The notes: generated from the letters alone by a model not told the origin. Shown: positions 24,433-32,652, counted from the stretch's first letter. The stretch is DNA of 51,825 nucleotides from SZUA-430 sp964647355 (GCA_964647355.1 CAZYGK010000011.1:1-51825); one strand, 5' to 3'. Program-made: numbers and translations.

Positions 24433-25430
24433 CGCTTGCCCCCAAATGCGCCCTCGGTTTGGCGGTGACCCTCCGTCAGCGCGATCAGGTTGGCCAACGC
24501 GGCATCTCGGCCGGCCGTCAGATCGTCGATCGCGCTGCGAAAAGCGGAGACGACCTGTTTGACGTAGGCGCGGCTGCGTTGGCGGCCTTCGATCTTCAGC
24601 GCCGTAACACCCGCACGGACGAGTTCGGGCAATAGTGCGGAAAGGTTAAGACTGACTGGTTCCTCGAACGCGTAGTACGGCTCGGTCTTTGCGGCGCAGC
24701 CATAGCGGCCTTTGCAGATGGTCGGATAGCCAGCGCTTTCTTCGGGGGCGAAGCGGTCGATCACGTAGCGGCCGAGGCGCGTCGTCAGCGATCGCGTGTC
24801 GTCCTCCTCGTAGTGCACATCGCCCGCCGGCGAGCAGACCCCGTCCATGTTCGTGGAGACGCCCGTCGCATAGTTGCTGAGACTGCAGCGGCCTTCGGCC
24901 ATCAGGCCAATATTGCCGAACACGAACGCTTCGATCTCGCAAGGGATTTGCCGATGGACGGCCGCGATTTCGCTCACGGTCAGAATTCGTGGCAAGACCA
25001 CGCGCTTGATCCCAAACGCCTCGCAGTGATAGCGGATCGCTTCCGGCGAAGATGCGCCCGCTTGCACCGAAAGGTGAAGGCGCAACGATGGATAGGTCTG
25101 CGCGGCGTAGTCGGCAAGGCCCATGTCCGCCACGATAGCAGCGTCCACGCCGGATGCGACCGCGACGTCGATGGCCTCGCGCCACAGCGAGAAGCGCCCG
25201 GCGGGCGGGAACGTGTTGACCGCAAGCAGGACCTTCGCATTGCGGTCGTGTGCGAAGCGGACTGCGTCGTTCAGTTCCTCGGTGGTGAAGTTCAGTCCAG
25301 GAAAGTTGCGCGCGTTCGTGGCGTTTTGCAGCCCGCAGTAGACAGCGTCCGCGCCCGCCTCGACGGCCGTTCTCAGGCCCGCGGGTGTACCGGCGGGACA
25401 CACCAGTTCCGGACGGTTTGCCTTAGGCAT
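24423..25430 (-). CDS. ubiU: UbiU, O2-independent ubiquinone hydroxylation factor with a Cys change
   Basis: A 335-residue U32-peptidase-family protein beginning E-L-V-C-P-A-G-T, the partner of UbiV. Family members bind a [4Fe-4S] cluster through four Cys. Three are in place here: C182 (E-G-R-C), C199 (G-V-C-S-P-A) and C239 (I-C-K-G-R-Y). The first, normally in F-x-F-G-x-x-C, reads F-G-N-I-G, with a GGC codon (Gly175). An extra Cys, C245 (R-Y-G-C), lies shortly after C239 and could replace it. The ATG at 25430 overlaps the ubiT stop by 8 bp. Function from neighbours and family is secure, but the cluster ligation is unusual. Confidence 0.9.
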   Translation of the reverse strand: MPKANRPELVCPAGTPAGLRTAVEAGADAVYCGLQNATNARNFPGLNFTTEELNDAVRFAHDRNAKVLLAVNTFPPAGRFSLWREAIDVAVASGVDAAIVADMGLADYAAQTYPSLRLHLSVQAGASSPEAIRYHCEAFGIKRVVLPRILTVSEIAAVHRQIPCEIEAFVFGNIGLMAEGRCSLSNYATGVSTNMDGVCSPAGDVHYEEDDTRSLTTRLGRYVIDRFAPEESAGYPTICKGRYGCAAKTEPYYAFEEPVSLNLSALLPELVRAGVTALKIEGRQRSRAYVKQVVSAFRSAIDDLTAGRDAALANLIALTEGHRQTEGAFGGKRWR

Positions 25431-25992
25431 GAGATTGTCCCAACGCGCTCAGCGAGCGAACGGCCCGCAGCATGAAACCAGCCGCTCCCGCCAGGGGACC
25501 GAACACGCCCAAAATCTCGCGCACGAGATCACCGTCGAAGTCATCCAAAGCGTTGCGTAGAGCGACCACGGCCTCGACATCGCCGGTCACCTTCAGGTCG
25601 CGGCTAAAGAACAACGCATCGCCGTCAACCGATCCGTCGATCATATCGAGTAAGTGCACGAAGCGGCCGACGATCGCGCCGTCGTGGATTGGGATGCTGA
25701 CGCGGGTGTGCGCGCTCAGTTGTGGCGCTGATGTGTCCGGCGACATTGTGAACACGAGAGGTAGGTCGGTGGGGTCGATTAAGAAGCTCTTTCCAGCGTG
25801 ACTGCCCATACGTGTGAATAGATCCGGGTGCGAACGCGCGAGCCCAGTGGCGACTTGCAGCAGCAGTGAGTTCAGCAGAGGCAACGGCCCGAACATCAAC
25901 AACCGTGACGCAGCACTAGTCAGTGAGCCTGCGACGGCATGGCGACGCGTATGGTGATGAAGCGACTTAGGCTGCATGCGCCCAAGAAACAT
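25423..25992 (-). CDS. ubiT: UbiT, SCP2-domain accessory factor for anaerobic ubiquinone synthesis
   Basis: A protein of about 189 residues with an SCP2 (sterol-carrier) lipid-binding domain. The signature H-P-D-L-F-T-R-M-G, then F-L-I-D-P-T-D-L-P-L-V-F, is typical of UbiT, which is thought to hold the hydrophobic quinone precursor for UbiU/UbiV. The start is uncertain: ATG 25992 is listed, ATG 25977 is also possible and the frame stays open to 26058; none has a strong ribosome site. A degenerate FNR-type box at 26011 would place a class II transcript start near 25976, which favours the later ATG. It is the first gene of ubiTUV. Confidence 0.85.
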   Translation of the reverse strand: MFLGRMQPKSLHHHTRRHAVAGSLTSAASRLLMFGPLPLLNSLLLQVATGLARSHPDLFTRMGSHAGKSFLIDPTDLPLVFTMSPDTSAPQLSAHTRVSIPIHDGAIVGRFVHLLDMIDGSVDGDALFFSRDLKVTGDVEAVVALRNALDDFDGDLVREILGVFGPLAGAAGFMLRAVRSLSALGQSHA

Positions 25993-26010
25993 AGTCGGCG
26001 GGTGTCGTCG

Positions 26011-26024
26011 TTGACCTAACGCAA
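26011..26024 (-). promoter_or_regulatory. degenerate CRP/FNR-type box before ubiT
   Basis: TTGAC-CTAA-CGCAA matches seven of ten defined FNR bases. A second weak candidate, CTGAT-GAGT-CTCAA (eight of ten), lies at 26088-26101. Either could give low-oxygen control of ubiTUV, but neither is convincing alone. Confidence 0.35.
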
Positions 26025-26110
26025 AGGAAAGCGAGTTGCTCGGAGTCAAGCGCCGCATTGCGCAATGTTAAGCCTTGACTGCAGTGTCTGATGAGTCTCA
26101 AAGCTCCTCG

Positions 26111-26581
26111 ATGGACGACATCAGCCTCGCTAGAGCCCTTCACGTACTCGCCGTCATCGCGTGGATCGGTGGGGTCGCAATGGTCACATGGGATATCTTG
26201 CCCGCCTGCCGACATATGGCAAAACCTGAGGATCGGATCGCATTTTTCGAAAATGTCGAGCGCCGTTTCGCATTCCAGGCGCGCGTGATGACGCTGCTGG
26301 CGGCGGGTAGCGGTTTCTATTTGGTTTACCGTCTCGAGATGTGGTCGCGCTTTCTGGATTTTGCGTTCTGGTGGATGCACGCAATGGTCGCCGTTTGGGC
26401 CGTGTTCACGCTCGTACTATTCGTGTTTGAGCCGCTGTTCTTGCATCGTTGGTTCATCGAGCGCGCGCGCAAAGAACCGGAGAAAACGTTCGCCCTCGTG
26501 CAACACTTACATCGGGCTCTTGCCACGATCAGCTTGATAACAGCTGCCGCTGCTGTGGCAGGCGCCCACGGTGCAATCTAA
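26111..26581 (+). CDS. small integral membrane protein, CopD/DUF2269-like
   Basis: A 156-residue protein with four hydrophobic helices, about 8-26, 60-77, 85-108 and 134-152. The first helix carries A-R-A-L-H-V-L-A-V-I-A-W-I-G-G-V. This R-x-L-H-x-L-x-x-x-x-W-x-G-G pattern occurs in CopD-like and related heme- or metal-associated membrane proteins, often near denitrification genes. Later H-R-W and Q-H-L-H-R residues could bind heme or metal. ATG 26111 is chosen over an upstream in-frame start at 26075 because the conserved helix follows directly; its ribosome site is weak. It diverges from ubiTUV and converges on the ThDP decarboxylase with a 4-bp overlap. Exact function unknown. Confidence 0.75.
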   Translation: MDDISLARALHVLAVIAWIGGVAMVTWDILPACRHMAKPEDRIAFFENVERRFAFQARVMTLLAAGSGFYLVYRLEMWSRFLDFAFWWMHAMVAVWAVFTLVLFVFEPLFLHRWFIERARKEPEKTFALVQHLHRALATISLITAAAAVAGAHGAI

Positions 26582-28230
26582 GCTGCGCTTTCGGTGGCAC
26601 GGCGTTTGCGTACTGCGTCAACAAAGCGACTAAGAGTGAGCGAAGTCGTTCCGCGCGGTAGCATCACTTCGATCAAATGAAAGCGACCCCGGTCTCTATG
26701 GGCAGATTCCAGTGCCGCTGAGAATTCACGGCGGCTTTGCACGCGATGACCAACGCCACCGATAGCGGCGGCGATTTCGGCGAAACGCCAGTCGCTCAAA
26801 TCGTTGAAGTGTGCCCACGGCTCGAAGGCCCGCAGCATTTCCCAACTTTGGTTGTTGAGCACGACGACGATCGGATCCCAACCGTAACGCTGACAGTTGC
26901 CCAGTTCCCACCCTGTCATTTGGAACGCCCCATCGCCGACTAGAACGAGCGGTCGTTTGCCCGATACCGCCTGCATACCGAGCGCGGCAGGCACGCCGAA
27001 GCCCATCGAAGCGTAATACGACTGCGCGACCAGGTCGCCGCAGTCCGTCTCCAGCGAGATGAATAGGCTGTCGCCAACGTCGGTCGCCATCGGCATGGTG
27101 CCGTGGCGCGCGAGGAACGCAGAGATTCCCGCCGAGACGTCCGAAGGATGAATAGCGCCATCGTTCGCAACGAACGGGCGTCGCGCGGCCCGAGGGAACT
27201 CCGGCATCCCCTCAAGGCCCTTGCCTTTGGCTGGCGCATGTTGGGCCAGCGCGGCGACGAGGTCGGCGAGAGGCAGATCGGGATAGATGTGGTGACCGAT
27301 GCGCACCTGTCCGCCCGCCGCATGGATCGCGTTGCGGAGATCGAGACGGCTCACGGGTACACCGAAATCGGTGTCGGAGAGCACGACGCCAAGAAGGATC
27401 AGCGCATCGGAAGATTCTACCAGCTCGCTAATCTCGGGCGACCCAGCGAGGCCAAGATAGGTTCCGGCTATCGATGCAGGTCCGGCAGCAGCGACCCCGC
27501 GGCCGAGAAAGCTGCTGACGACCGGAATGTTCACGAGATCGGCGAGGTGGCTGACTGCGGTCTCGAGTCCGAAGCGCCTGACTTCGACCCCAATCATGAG
27601 GACAGGTCTGCGCGCGCCGCGCACCGAGGTCGCGATTTCGGCCGCACACGCGGCGGCCGCACCGGGCTCGGCATGCTTGCGCTCTATCGCGGGAACTGGT
27701 GCGATAGGCCGCGCGCTCATGTCCATTGGAATTTCGAGGTAGACGGGCAACGATTGCGTGACGCACGCCGCGAGCGTTCGCGCTATCTCGTACGGTGCGG
27801 TTTGCGGATTATCGAGTACGGCCTGAGCGCAGGTGACTTCGCTGAAGATCTTGATCTGGCTGTCGAGTGCGCGCGATTGATGATGCAATCCCAAGGAGCC
27901 ACCGCGCTCGGTGAGCGCGGGCGCCGCCGACAACACCACCAACGGTGAGCGTTCCGCGTAAGCACCGGCGACGCTGTTGACGAGATTGAGGGCGCCCGCT
28001 CCGTAGGTAACCGCGGAAACGCCGAGACCACCGGCGAAGCGCGCCGCCGCATCGGCAGCAAAGCCAAGCGCTGGTTCGTGACTGAGCGTGAAGAGTGGAA
28101 CGAGGCCGTTGCCTTCCAAGTGCCGGAACATCGGCAAGGCATAGTCGCCGGGTATGCCGAACACAGCGCGTGCGCCTTGCGCCCTAAGGGCCGCTAGGAG
28201 GCCGCGGACGAGGGGTAGTTCGTCGGTCAT
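26578..28230 (-). CDS. ThDP-dependent 2-oxo acid decarboxylase, pyruvate/indolepyruvate decarboxylase type
   Basis: A 550-residue ThDP enzyme. Features of the decarboxylase branch are F-G-I-P-G-D-Y at 24-30, activating Glu52 (S-H-E-P-A), V-Y-L-E-I-P-M-D near residue 160, the ThDP motif G432-D433-G434 to N459-N460, and W-E-M-L-R-A-F-E-P after it. The sequence resembles indole- or phenylpyruvate decarboxylases such as those of Azospirillum. It would convert an aromatic or branched 2-oxo acid to an aldehyde and CO2. Its ATG overlaps the nnrS stop (ATGA at 28227-28230), so the two are translated together. The open frame extends upstream, but that part is the nnrS shadow. Confidence 0.88.
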   Translation of the reverse strand: MTDELPLVRGLLAALRAQGARAVFGIPGDYALPMFRHLEGNGLVPLFTLSHEPALGFAADAAARFAGGLGVSAVTYGAGALNLVNSVAGAYAERSPLVVLSAAPALTERGGSLGLHHQSRALDSQIKIFSEVTCAQAVLDNPQTAPYEIARTLAACVTQSLPVYLEIPMDMSARPIAPVPAIERKHAEPGAAAACAAEIATSVRGARRPVLMIGVEVRRFGLETAVSHLADLVNIPVVSSFLGRGVAAAGPASIAGTYLGLAGSPEISELVESSDALILLGVVLSDTDFGVPVSRLDLRNAIHAAGGQVRIGHHIYPDLPLADLVAALAQHAPAKGKGLEGMPEFPRAARRPFVANDGAIHPSDVSAGISAFLARHGTMPMATDVGDSLFISLETDCGDLVAQSYYASMGFGVPAALGMQAVSGKRPLVLVGDGAFQMTGWELGNCQRYGWDPIVVVLNNQSWEMLRAFEPWAHFNDLSDWRFAEIAAAIGGVGHRVQSRREFSAALESAHRDRGRFHLIEVMLPRGTTSLTLSRFVDAVRKRRATESAA

Positions 28231-29444
28231 GCGGTTTCTCCCGCGCGCGGGCGCAAATGCATTGGGGCAAAGATCGCGACAAACAACCCGAAGGAACAAA
28301 TCCAAAAGACGCCTGCCAACGGCAACAGGACGCCGGCTGCAGACGGAAGAAGAGAAGCCGCGACGCGGCACAGCGCGCTCGCCGTAATGGCGGCATAGAT
28401 AGCAGCCGTACCGGCGTCGGCGGAGAGCGTGCGTCCAGTATGGCCAAGCGTCGCCCGCGACATCACGGCCAATGTCATCGTGCCTACTGCGCCGACAGTG
28501 AGCGCATGCATGCCAGCGGCGATCGCACCTGGATCCCAAACGATGGCAGCGCCAAGCAGGGCGAAACCGATCGGGAGCCAAGCATAGCCGACATGCAGAA
28601 CCAGGACCAAAGGTTCGCGAACAGTCATCCAGCCGCGCCAACCGGCAAGGCGGACGAAGTGAACCGCCGCCGCCGCGATCAGAGTAGCGCCGGTCACTGC
28701 CTCGTTAGGCAGTGCCACCCAAAGCGCAAGTGATGCGGCCGAAGCGCCATGCGCGAGTCGGTCGATCGACACGGCAATCATTGCGGTGCGCCGCCTGTTC
28801 TCTCGGGCGAGCCAATTGTTGGTGAAACTCGGCACGATTCGGCCACCGATCAAGCCCATAAGTAGAACAAGCGCCGCCAGACCGAGGCGCACACCATAAG
28901 AGGCGGCAGCGATGATCTCTGCTTCTTCGAGGTGAAACACGATGTTGCCGAGCGCAAGCAGCGCAATCAGTCCGGCGACTGGGATGTTCCGGTGGTTCTT
29001 GGCCGCCACGATCTCGCGCGTGGCAAGACCTGCCAGGGCGGGAAGGAACACGGCATCCATTGCAAAAAGAAGGGCGCTGGGCAATTGCGGCACCATCGCA
29101 GCCAAACGACCCGCTAGCCATAAGCTGGCCAACGCCGCCAACGCCGACCCCGCAACAGGTAAGCGCCCAGTCCAGTTTGGGATCGCTGTCAGCGCGAACC
29201 CCGCAACGACAGCGCTGCCGTAGCCGAACAGGAGCTCATGGGCGTGCCATCGATTGAGATCGGCAAAGGCCAACGCCGTGACGTCAAGACCCAAAAGTTC
29301 CGCGACCCGAACGGCCATCACAACGACCGCCCAGACGCCTGCGCCGAGGAAGAAGGGACGAAAACCGCCTCGAAACAGCACGACGCCGCTGTGGCGGCGG
29401 CGATGTCTTTCGGTCGATTGACCATCGGCTGGTGTGCTTGACAT
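28227..29444 (-). CDS. nnrS: NnrS family membrane protein
   Basis: A 405-residue polytopic protein with about twelve membrane helices. NnrS proteins carry heme and copper and are linked to nitric oxide stress and denitrification; their genes are classically controlled by NnrR/FNR-type regulators. F-R-G-G-F-R-P-F-F-L near residue 24-33 and W-H-A-H-E-L-L-F-G-Y (near 66-75) are the family signatures, followed by N-W-T-G-R-L-P. M-S-R-A-T-L-G-H-T-G-R near 324 supplies a conserved His. FNR-type boxes lie in front; the one at 29524 has good spacing for this gene. The coupled ThDP decarboxylase downstream is an unusual partner. Confidence 0.92.
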   Translation of the reverse strand: MSSTPADGQSTERHRRRHSGVVLFRGGFRPFFLGAGVWAVVVMAVRVAELLGLDVTALAFADLNRWHAHELLFGYGSAVVAGFALTAIPNWTGRLPVAGSALAALASLWLAGRLAAMVPQLPSALLFAMDAVFLPALAGLATREIVAAKNHRNIPVAGLIALLALGNIVFHLEEAEIIAAASYGVRLGLAALVLLMGLIGGRIVPSFTNNWLARENRRRTAMIAVSIDRLAHGASAASLALWVALPNEAVTGATLIAAAAVHFVRLAGWRGWMTVREPLVLVLHVGYAWLPIGFALLGAAIVWDPGAIAAGMHALTVGAVGTMTLAVMSRATLGHTGRTLSADAGTAAIYAAITASALCRVAASLLPSAAGVLLPLAGVFWICSFGLFVAIFAPMHLRPRAGETA

Positions 29445-29523
29445 GAAATGACGTCGGTGAACTGCGTCGTGGCAGAATGCGATTGGAGCGCGTGGACCTG
29501 ATCAGCAGGGCAGGTAAGGGGCG

Positions 29524-29537
29524 TTGCGCTGGATCAA
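29524..29537 (-). promoter_or_regulatory. CRP/FNR-type box TTGCG-CTGG-ATCAA, nnrS side
   Basis: Eight of ten defined bases match the FNR/NNR consensus. Centre 29530.5; a class II arrangement for nnrS gives a start near 29489 and a 45-nt leader. It is 32 bp (about three helical turns) from a better box at 29556. Confidence 0.55.
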
Positions 29538-29555
29538 AGACGAACGACGATCGAC

Positions 29556-29569
29556 TTGACCTGGATCAA
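29556..29569 (+). promoter_or_regulatory. CRP/FNR-type box TTGAC-CTGG-ATCAA
   Basis: Nine of ten defined bases match. Centre 29562.5; a class II arrangement for the rightward gene at 29638 predicts a start near 29604 and a 34-nt leader. A TAGAAT hexamer at 29575-29580 offers another start, in which case a bound regulator would block. Confidence 0.65.
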
Positions 29570-29637
29570 GCAAGTAGAATCTTGCCTCGCTGCCGGTGGA
29601 GCGGTAGTTGCTGCGCCGCTCAACGGAGGAATGAAAT

Positions 29638-29979
29638 ATGGCGACTCAATCGAAGGCCCCAAAAACCAAGGCGCCGCTTCCGGCATTCGCCGGCAAGGTT
29701 GCAAAGCGCTATCCCGGGGTTTGGAAGGCCTACAGCGACCTGGGAACCGCGATCTCGGACGCGGGGCCTTTGAGTGAGCGCGAGCGGCGCCTGGTCAAGT
29801 TGGCGCTGGCTATCGGCTCACGCTCCGAAGGCGCGACGCACTCACACGCACGTCAAGCATTTGCGGAAGGGGCGAGTGCGGATGACATTCGTCATGTTTG
29901 CCTTCTCGCAATCACGACACTCGGATTTCCCGCAAGTGCAGCTGCGTTGAGTTGGGTCGGCGACATTCTGGACAAATAG
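29638..29979 (+). CDS. carboxymuconolactone decarboxylase family protein (AhpD-like fold)
   Basis: A 113-residue all-helical protein. The core R-L-V-K-L-A-L-A-I-G-S-R-S-E-G-A-T-H-S-H runs from residue 51; Glu64, His68 and His70 form the conserved E-x3-H-x-H patch of this family. The CxxC pair of AhpD peroxidases is missing, so a peroxidase role is unlikely. Many such proteins sit next to respiratory or anaerobic metabolism genes with unknown function. GGAGG at 29625-29629 is a strong ribosome site. FNR-type boxes lie upstream. It converges on the epimerase gene with a 3-bp gap. Confidence 0.85.
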   Translation: MATQSKAPKTKAPLPAFAGKVAKRYPGVWKAYSDLGTAISDAGPLSERERRLVKLALAIGSRSEGATHSHARQAFAEGASADDIRHVCLLAITTLGFPASAAALSWVGDILDK

Positions 29980-29982
29980 GCG

Positions 29983-30960
29983 TTAGGAGCGAAGCAAGCC
30001 GCGGGCTCGCGCATAGAGTTCGAACGCCTGGCGACTCGATAATTTTGGCGTGTAGCCGAATTCCGCCTTTAATCGGCGATTGGAAAGAACGGGGCGGTAG
30101 CGAAGAAAGTCGACACGCTCGGGGCCGTTCTGCGAGAGACCAAGCGTGCTGAGCAGCCAAAGTGCGGCCCGCAGCACGAAAGCGGGAATCGGAAGATAGG
30201 GCTTGACAAGCAGCTTTGCGATCTCGCGAGGCGCAAGCATGCCATCGCCAGCCACATTGTATATCCCGGTCTTATCCGAGAATACGGCATCAACCAGGCA
30301 CGCGACGAGATCCTGATCCCAGACGAAGACGAAGGGCGCACTTGAACCCGCGATTCCGAGTATGAACGGCTGCTCGAACAAATCTGTGACGGGGCTGTGC
30401 ACGCTTTCGCCGACAATCGTGCCGGGACGGAACACGACTTGGGCCAGCGGGGGGTGTTCCTCACGCCAAGCGGCGAGCATCGACTCAACCAAGCGCTTGT
30501 TCCGGGCATACTCAAACGCTTCGTTGCCGCGCAGGGCATCGCGTTCGTCGAGCCAAGCGGGATTGTCGGCATGATAGCCGTAGGATGCACCGCTCGACGT
30601 CACGACGATCTTCTTTACGCCGGTAGCTACGCAGGCCCCGAGTACATTCTGTGTTCCAAGAACGTCCACGCGAAAGGCGAGGTCAGGCGGCGCCCCCTTG
30701 GGTGCGCGAACAATCGAGGCAAGGTGCACGACCGTGTCGATGCCGTACGTGCGAAACACGTTCGCCAAACCGGAGTCGCACACGTCTTGCTCAAGATAGA
30801 CGACACCGGGGATCCTGTCGCCGTCAACGACCGGGCTCACATCTATCGCGATCAACGCTGAAAGATCGGCTTGGCGTTTGGCAAGCGCGGCAACGCAAAG
30901 CCGACCAACATAGCCGGCTGCGCCAGTGACGAGGATCGACGGAGCTTGCGTCACGAGCAT
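29983..30960 (-). CDS. NAD-dependent epimerase/dehydratase (extended SDR)
   Basis: A 325-residue extended short-chain dehydrogenase. V-T-G-A-A-G-Y-V-G at 11-19 binds NAD(P); Thr/Ser121-123 (T-S-S), Tyr151 and Lys155 (Y-A-R-N-K) form the catalytic set. The C-terminal part is variable and sets the substrate. Relatives act on nucleotide sugars, or on hydrophobic alcohols such as sterols (3-beta-hydroxysteroid dehydrogenase-like). The start at 30960 follows the flavoprotein stop by 5 bp, so it is the second gene of that operon. The pairing with a CrtI-like flavoprotein suggests a hydrophobic rather than a sugar substrate; this is inference. Confidence 0.9.
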   Translation of the reverse strand: MLVTQAPSILVTGAAGYVGRLCVAALAKRQADLSALIAIDVSPVVDGDRIPGVVYLEQDVCDSGLANVFRTYGIDTVVHLASIVRAPKGAPPDLAFRVDVLGTQNVLGACVATGVKKIVVTSSGASYGYHADNPAWLDERDALRGNEAFEYARNKRLVESMLAAWREEHPPLAQVVFRPGTIVGESVHSPVTDLFEQPFILGIAGSSAPFVFVWDQDLVACLVDAVFSDKTGIYNVAGDGMLAPREIAKLLVKPYLPIPAFVLRAALWLLSTLGLSQNGPERVDFLRYRPVLSNRRLKAEFGYTPKLSSRQAFELYARARGLLRS

Positions 30961-30965
30961 GTTCC

Positions 30966-32570
30966 CTATGCAGCAATCGGGAGGCCGCGGTGCCAGGGCG
31001 GCATGATCCGCTCTTCGAGATGTGAACCCTGCATCGCATCGACGCAAAGCACCGCCGACAAAGCCGCACCGTCGACACCGCCACCCCACAGCCGCTTGCC
31101 GTACTGGTCGCCGGCAAAGAACAGACCTTCGACGTGCGGCGAACGCACGTCGGGTCTCTCGACGCCGACGGGGCGCCATAGTCCGTAGGCCTCGGGCGAC
31201 GGCGTCCAGATAATGAACTCGCAGTCGCGCTCCCACGTCGGAAACGTCGTGCGCGCCCAAGACTCGCACAACTCGATGACACGGGACACCCGGCCGGCAT
31301 TGCGCATTTCTTCGTCGGTGAGCGCTGTTGAGAAATAGAATTCCCGCTTACCTGGTGGCGCCCTACGCGCGTTGCCGTTACCCCAAGCCGTGAAGTCGCA
31401 CATCACCATATCGACAGCGCCGATATAGCCTTCATTGCGGATGACGCCGGGCATATAAACGAAGCTGGCTTCCTCAAGGCCGATGTCGGGCATCACGCTC
31501 CGGTTCAAGCCACACCAACCGGTCAGAAGTCCCGCGCCCCAAAACTTCTGCTCAAGCAAAGCGACCCAGTCTGGCGGAAACCACCGGCGACGCAGCACCC
31601 TGAAGATGTACTTCGGGGGGATCGTGCACACCACGCGTTCAGCCGAGACGGTGCGATCTTCGCCGGTGCTACCGTGAGTCGGACCAATGCGAACGCCCGT
31701 GACGCGGCCATCGTCAATCAAGATCTCCTTAGTGGTTGTGTTGCGCGCAACGACCCCGCCATGCGCGGTGACTATGCGTTCGAAAGCTTGCGGGATCGCG
31801 ATCGCGCCGGGCTCGTCGACCGTCCCGACCGAGCCCTTCACCAGATTCATCCCGATTTGTGCGGCGATCGTCATGTACCCGAGAAAATCGCCGGTCGGTG
31901 TCGTGTTCGGTTCGGCTTGCGCGGTTTGTGACGCGGCGAGGACTTTGATGTAATCGTAAGCCTCTGGATGCAGTCCGCGTTGTTCCAGCCAGGATTGCAG
32001 CGGTAAGGTCATGAGCTTGGCCAAATCGTCAAAGCTCGCCGCCGACATTTCGCGAAGCTGCGCCATTGTCGCGGTAAACCCTTCATGCGACATCCACGGA
32101 TAGGCTTCGCCCTTGTGGACCTGGAATGCGCGGCCCGGCTTTCCTTCGCCGTCCCAGGCGACGAACCCAAGGCCGCGGTTGAGCGGCAGCCCGCATCCGA
32201 CGCCGAAATGCTTCATCAGGCAAGCGACACGACTTTTGTTGCCCCAGAAGAGGCCGTGGCCGCCCGCTTCGAACGTTCTGCGGTCAAGCAAACCGCTTGC
32301 GAAAATCTCGTCGATGCCCGGCGTGCACTTGCCGAGATACGTGTGCGCGAAGGGCAGCGCCTTGCGAAACGTGCGTGCATCCATCTCGATGCCGTCAGCG
32401 ACGACCTTGTTGCCCCGACCCACGAACGAGAGCGTTCGCCCGCCGATGAACGGCGCACGCTCAAGGACGAGGACCCGCTGTCTGAAGTCCCGGGCGAGTA
32501 ACGCCGCTGTCCCAAGCCCAGCGACACCTGCGCCGACTATCACGACATCGAATTGCTCAGCAGAGGGCAT
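30966..32570 (-). CDS. third CrtI-like FAD-dependent oxidoreductase
   Basis: A 534-residue flavoprotein of the phytoene dehydrogenase superfamily. V-I-V-G-A-G-V-A-G-L at 10-19 and E-R-A-P-F-I-G-G-R form the FAD motif; the late G-L-F-F-A-G-D-Q-Y-G-K-R-L-W-G-G-G-V-D-G segment is the second FAD site. It differs clearly from the pair at 6801-10176. ATG 32570 is chosen because GGAGAGG lies before it; an upstream in-frame start at 32621 has no such site. An FNR-like box centred at 32645.5 gives a predicted 34-nt leader. A broken 266-bp copy of its middle part is found at 38261. Function unknown; likely acts on an unsaturated hydrophobic compound with the adjacent SDR. Confidence 0.88.
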   Translation of the reverse strand: MPSAEQFDVVIVGAGVAGLGTAALLARDFRQRVLVLERAPFIGGRTLSFVGRGNKVVADGIEMDARTFRKALPFAHTYLGKCTPGIDEIFASGLLDRRTFEAGGHGLFWGNKSRVACLMKHFGVGCGLPLNRGLGFVAWDGEGKPGRAFQVHKGEAYPWMSHEGFTATMAQLREMSAASFDDLAKLMTLPLQSWLEQRGLHPEAYDYIKVLAASQTAQAEPNTTPTGDFLGYMTIAAQIGMNLVKGSVGTVDEPGAIAIPQAFERIVTAHGGVVARNTTTKEILIDDGRVTGVRIGPTHGSTGEDRTVSAERVVCTIPPKYIFRVLRRRWFPPDWVALLEQKFWGAGLLTGWCGLNRSVMPDIGLEEASFVYMPGVIRNEGYIGAVDMVMCDFTAWGNGNARRAPPGKREFYFSTALTDEEMRNAGRVSRVIELCESWARTTFPTWERDCEFIIWTPSPEAYGLWRPVGVERPDVRSPHVEGLFFAGDQYGKRLWGGGVDGAALSAVLCVDAMQGSHLEERIMPPWHRGLPIAA

Positions 32571-32638
32571 CACATCCCGCCTCTCCCGACTCGGGTCTCG
32601 CTCTCGCGGTAGTCTGGGCACGCGGAGCCGATTGTGCT

Positions 32639-32652
32639 TTGCGGTAGATCAA
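32639..32652 (-). promoter_or_regulatory. CRP/FNR-type box before the third CrtI-like gene
   Basis: Read on the minus strand it is TTGAT-CTAC-CGCAA, eight of ten defined bases. Centre at 75.5 bp from the ATG at 32570, giving a class II start near 32604. It matches the geometry at 10241. Confidence 0.5.
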
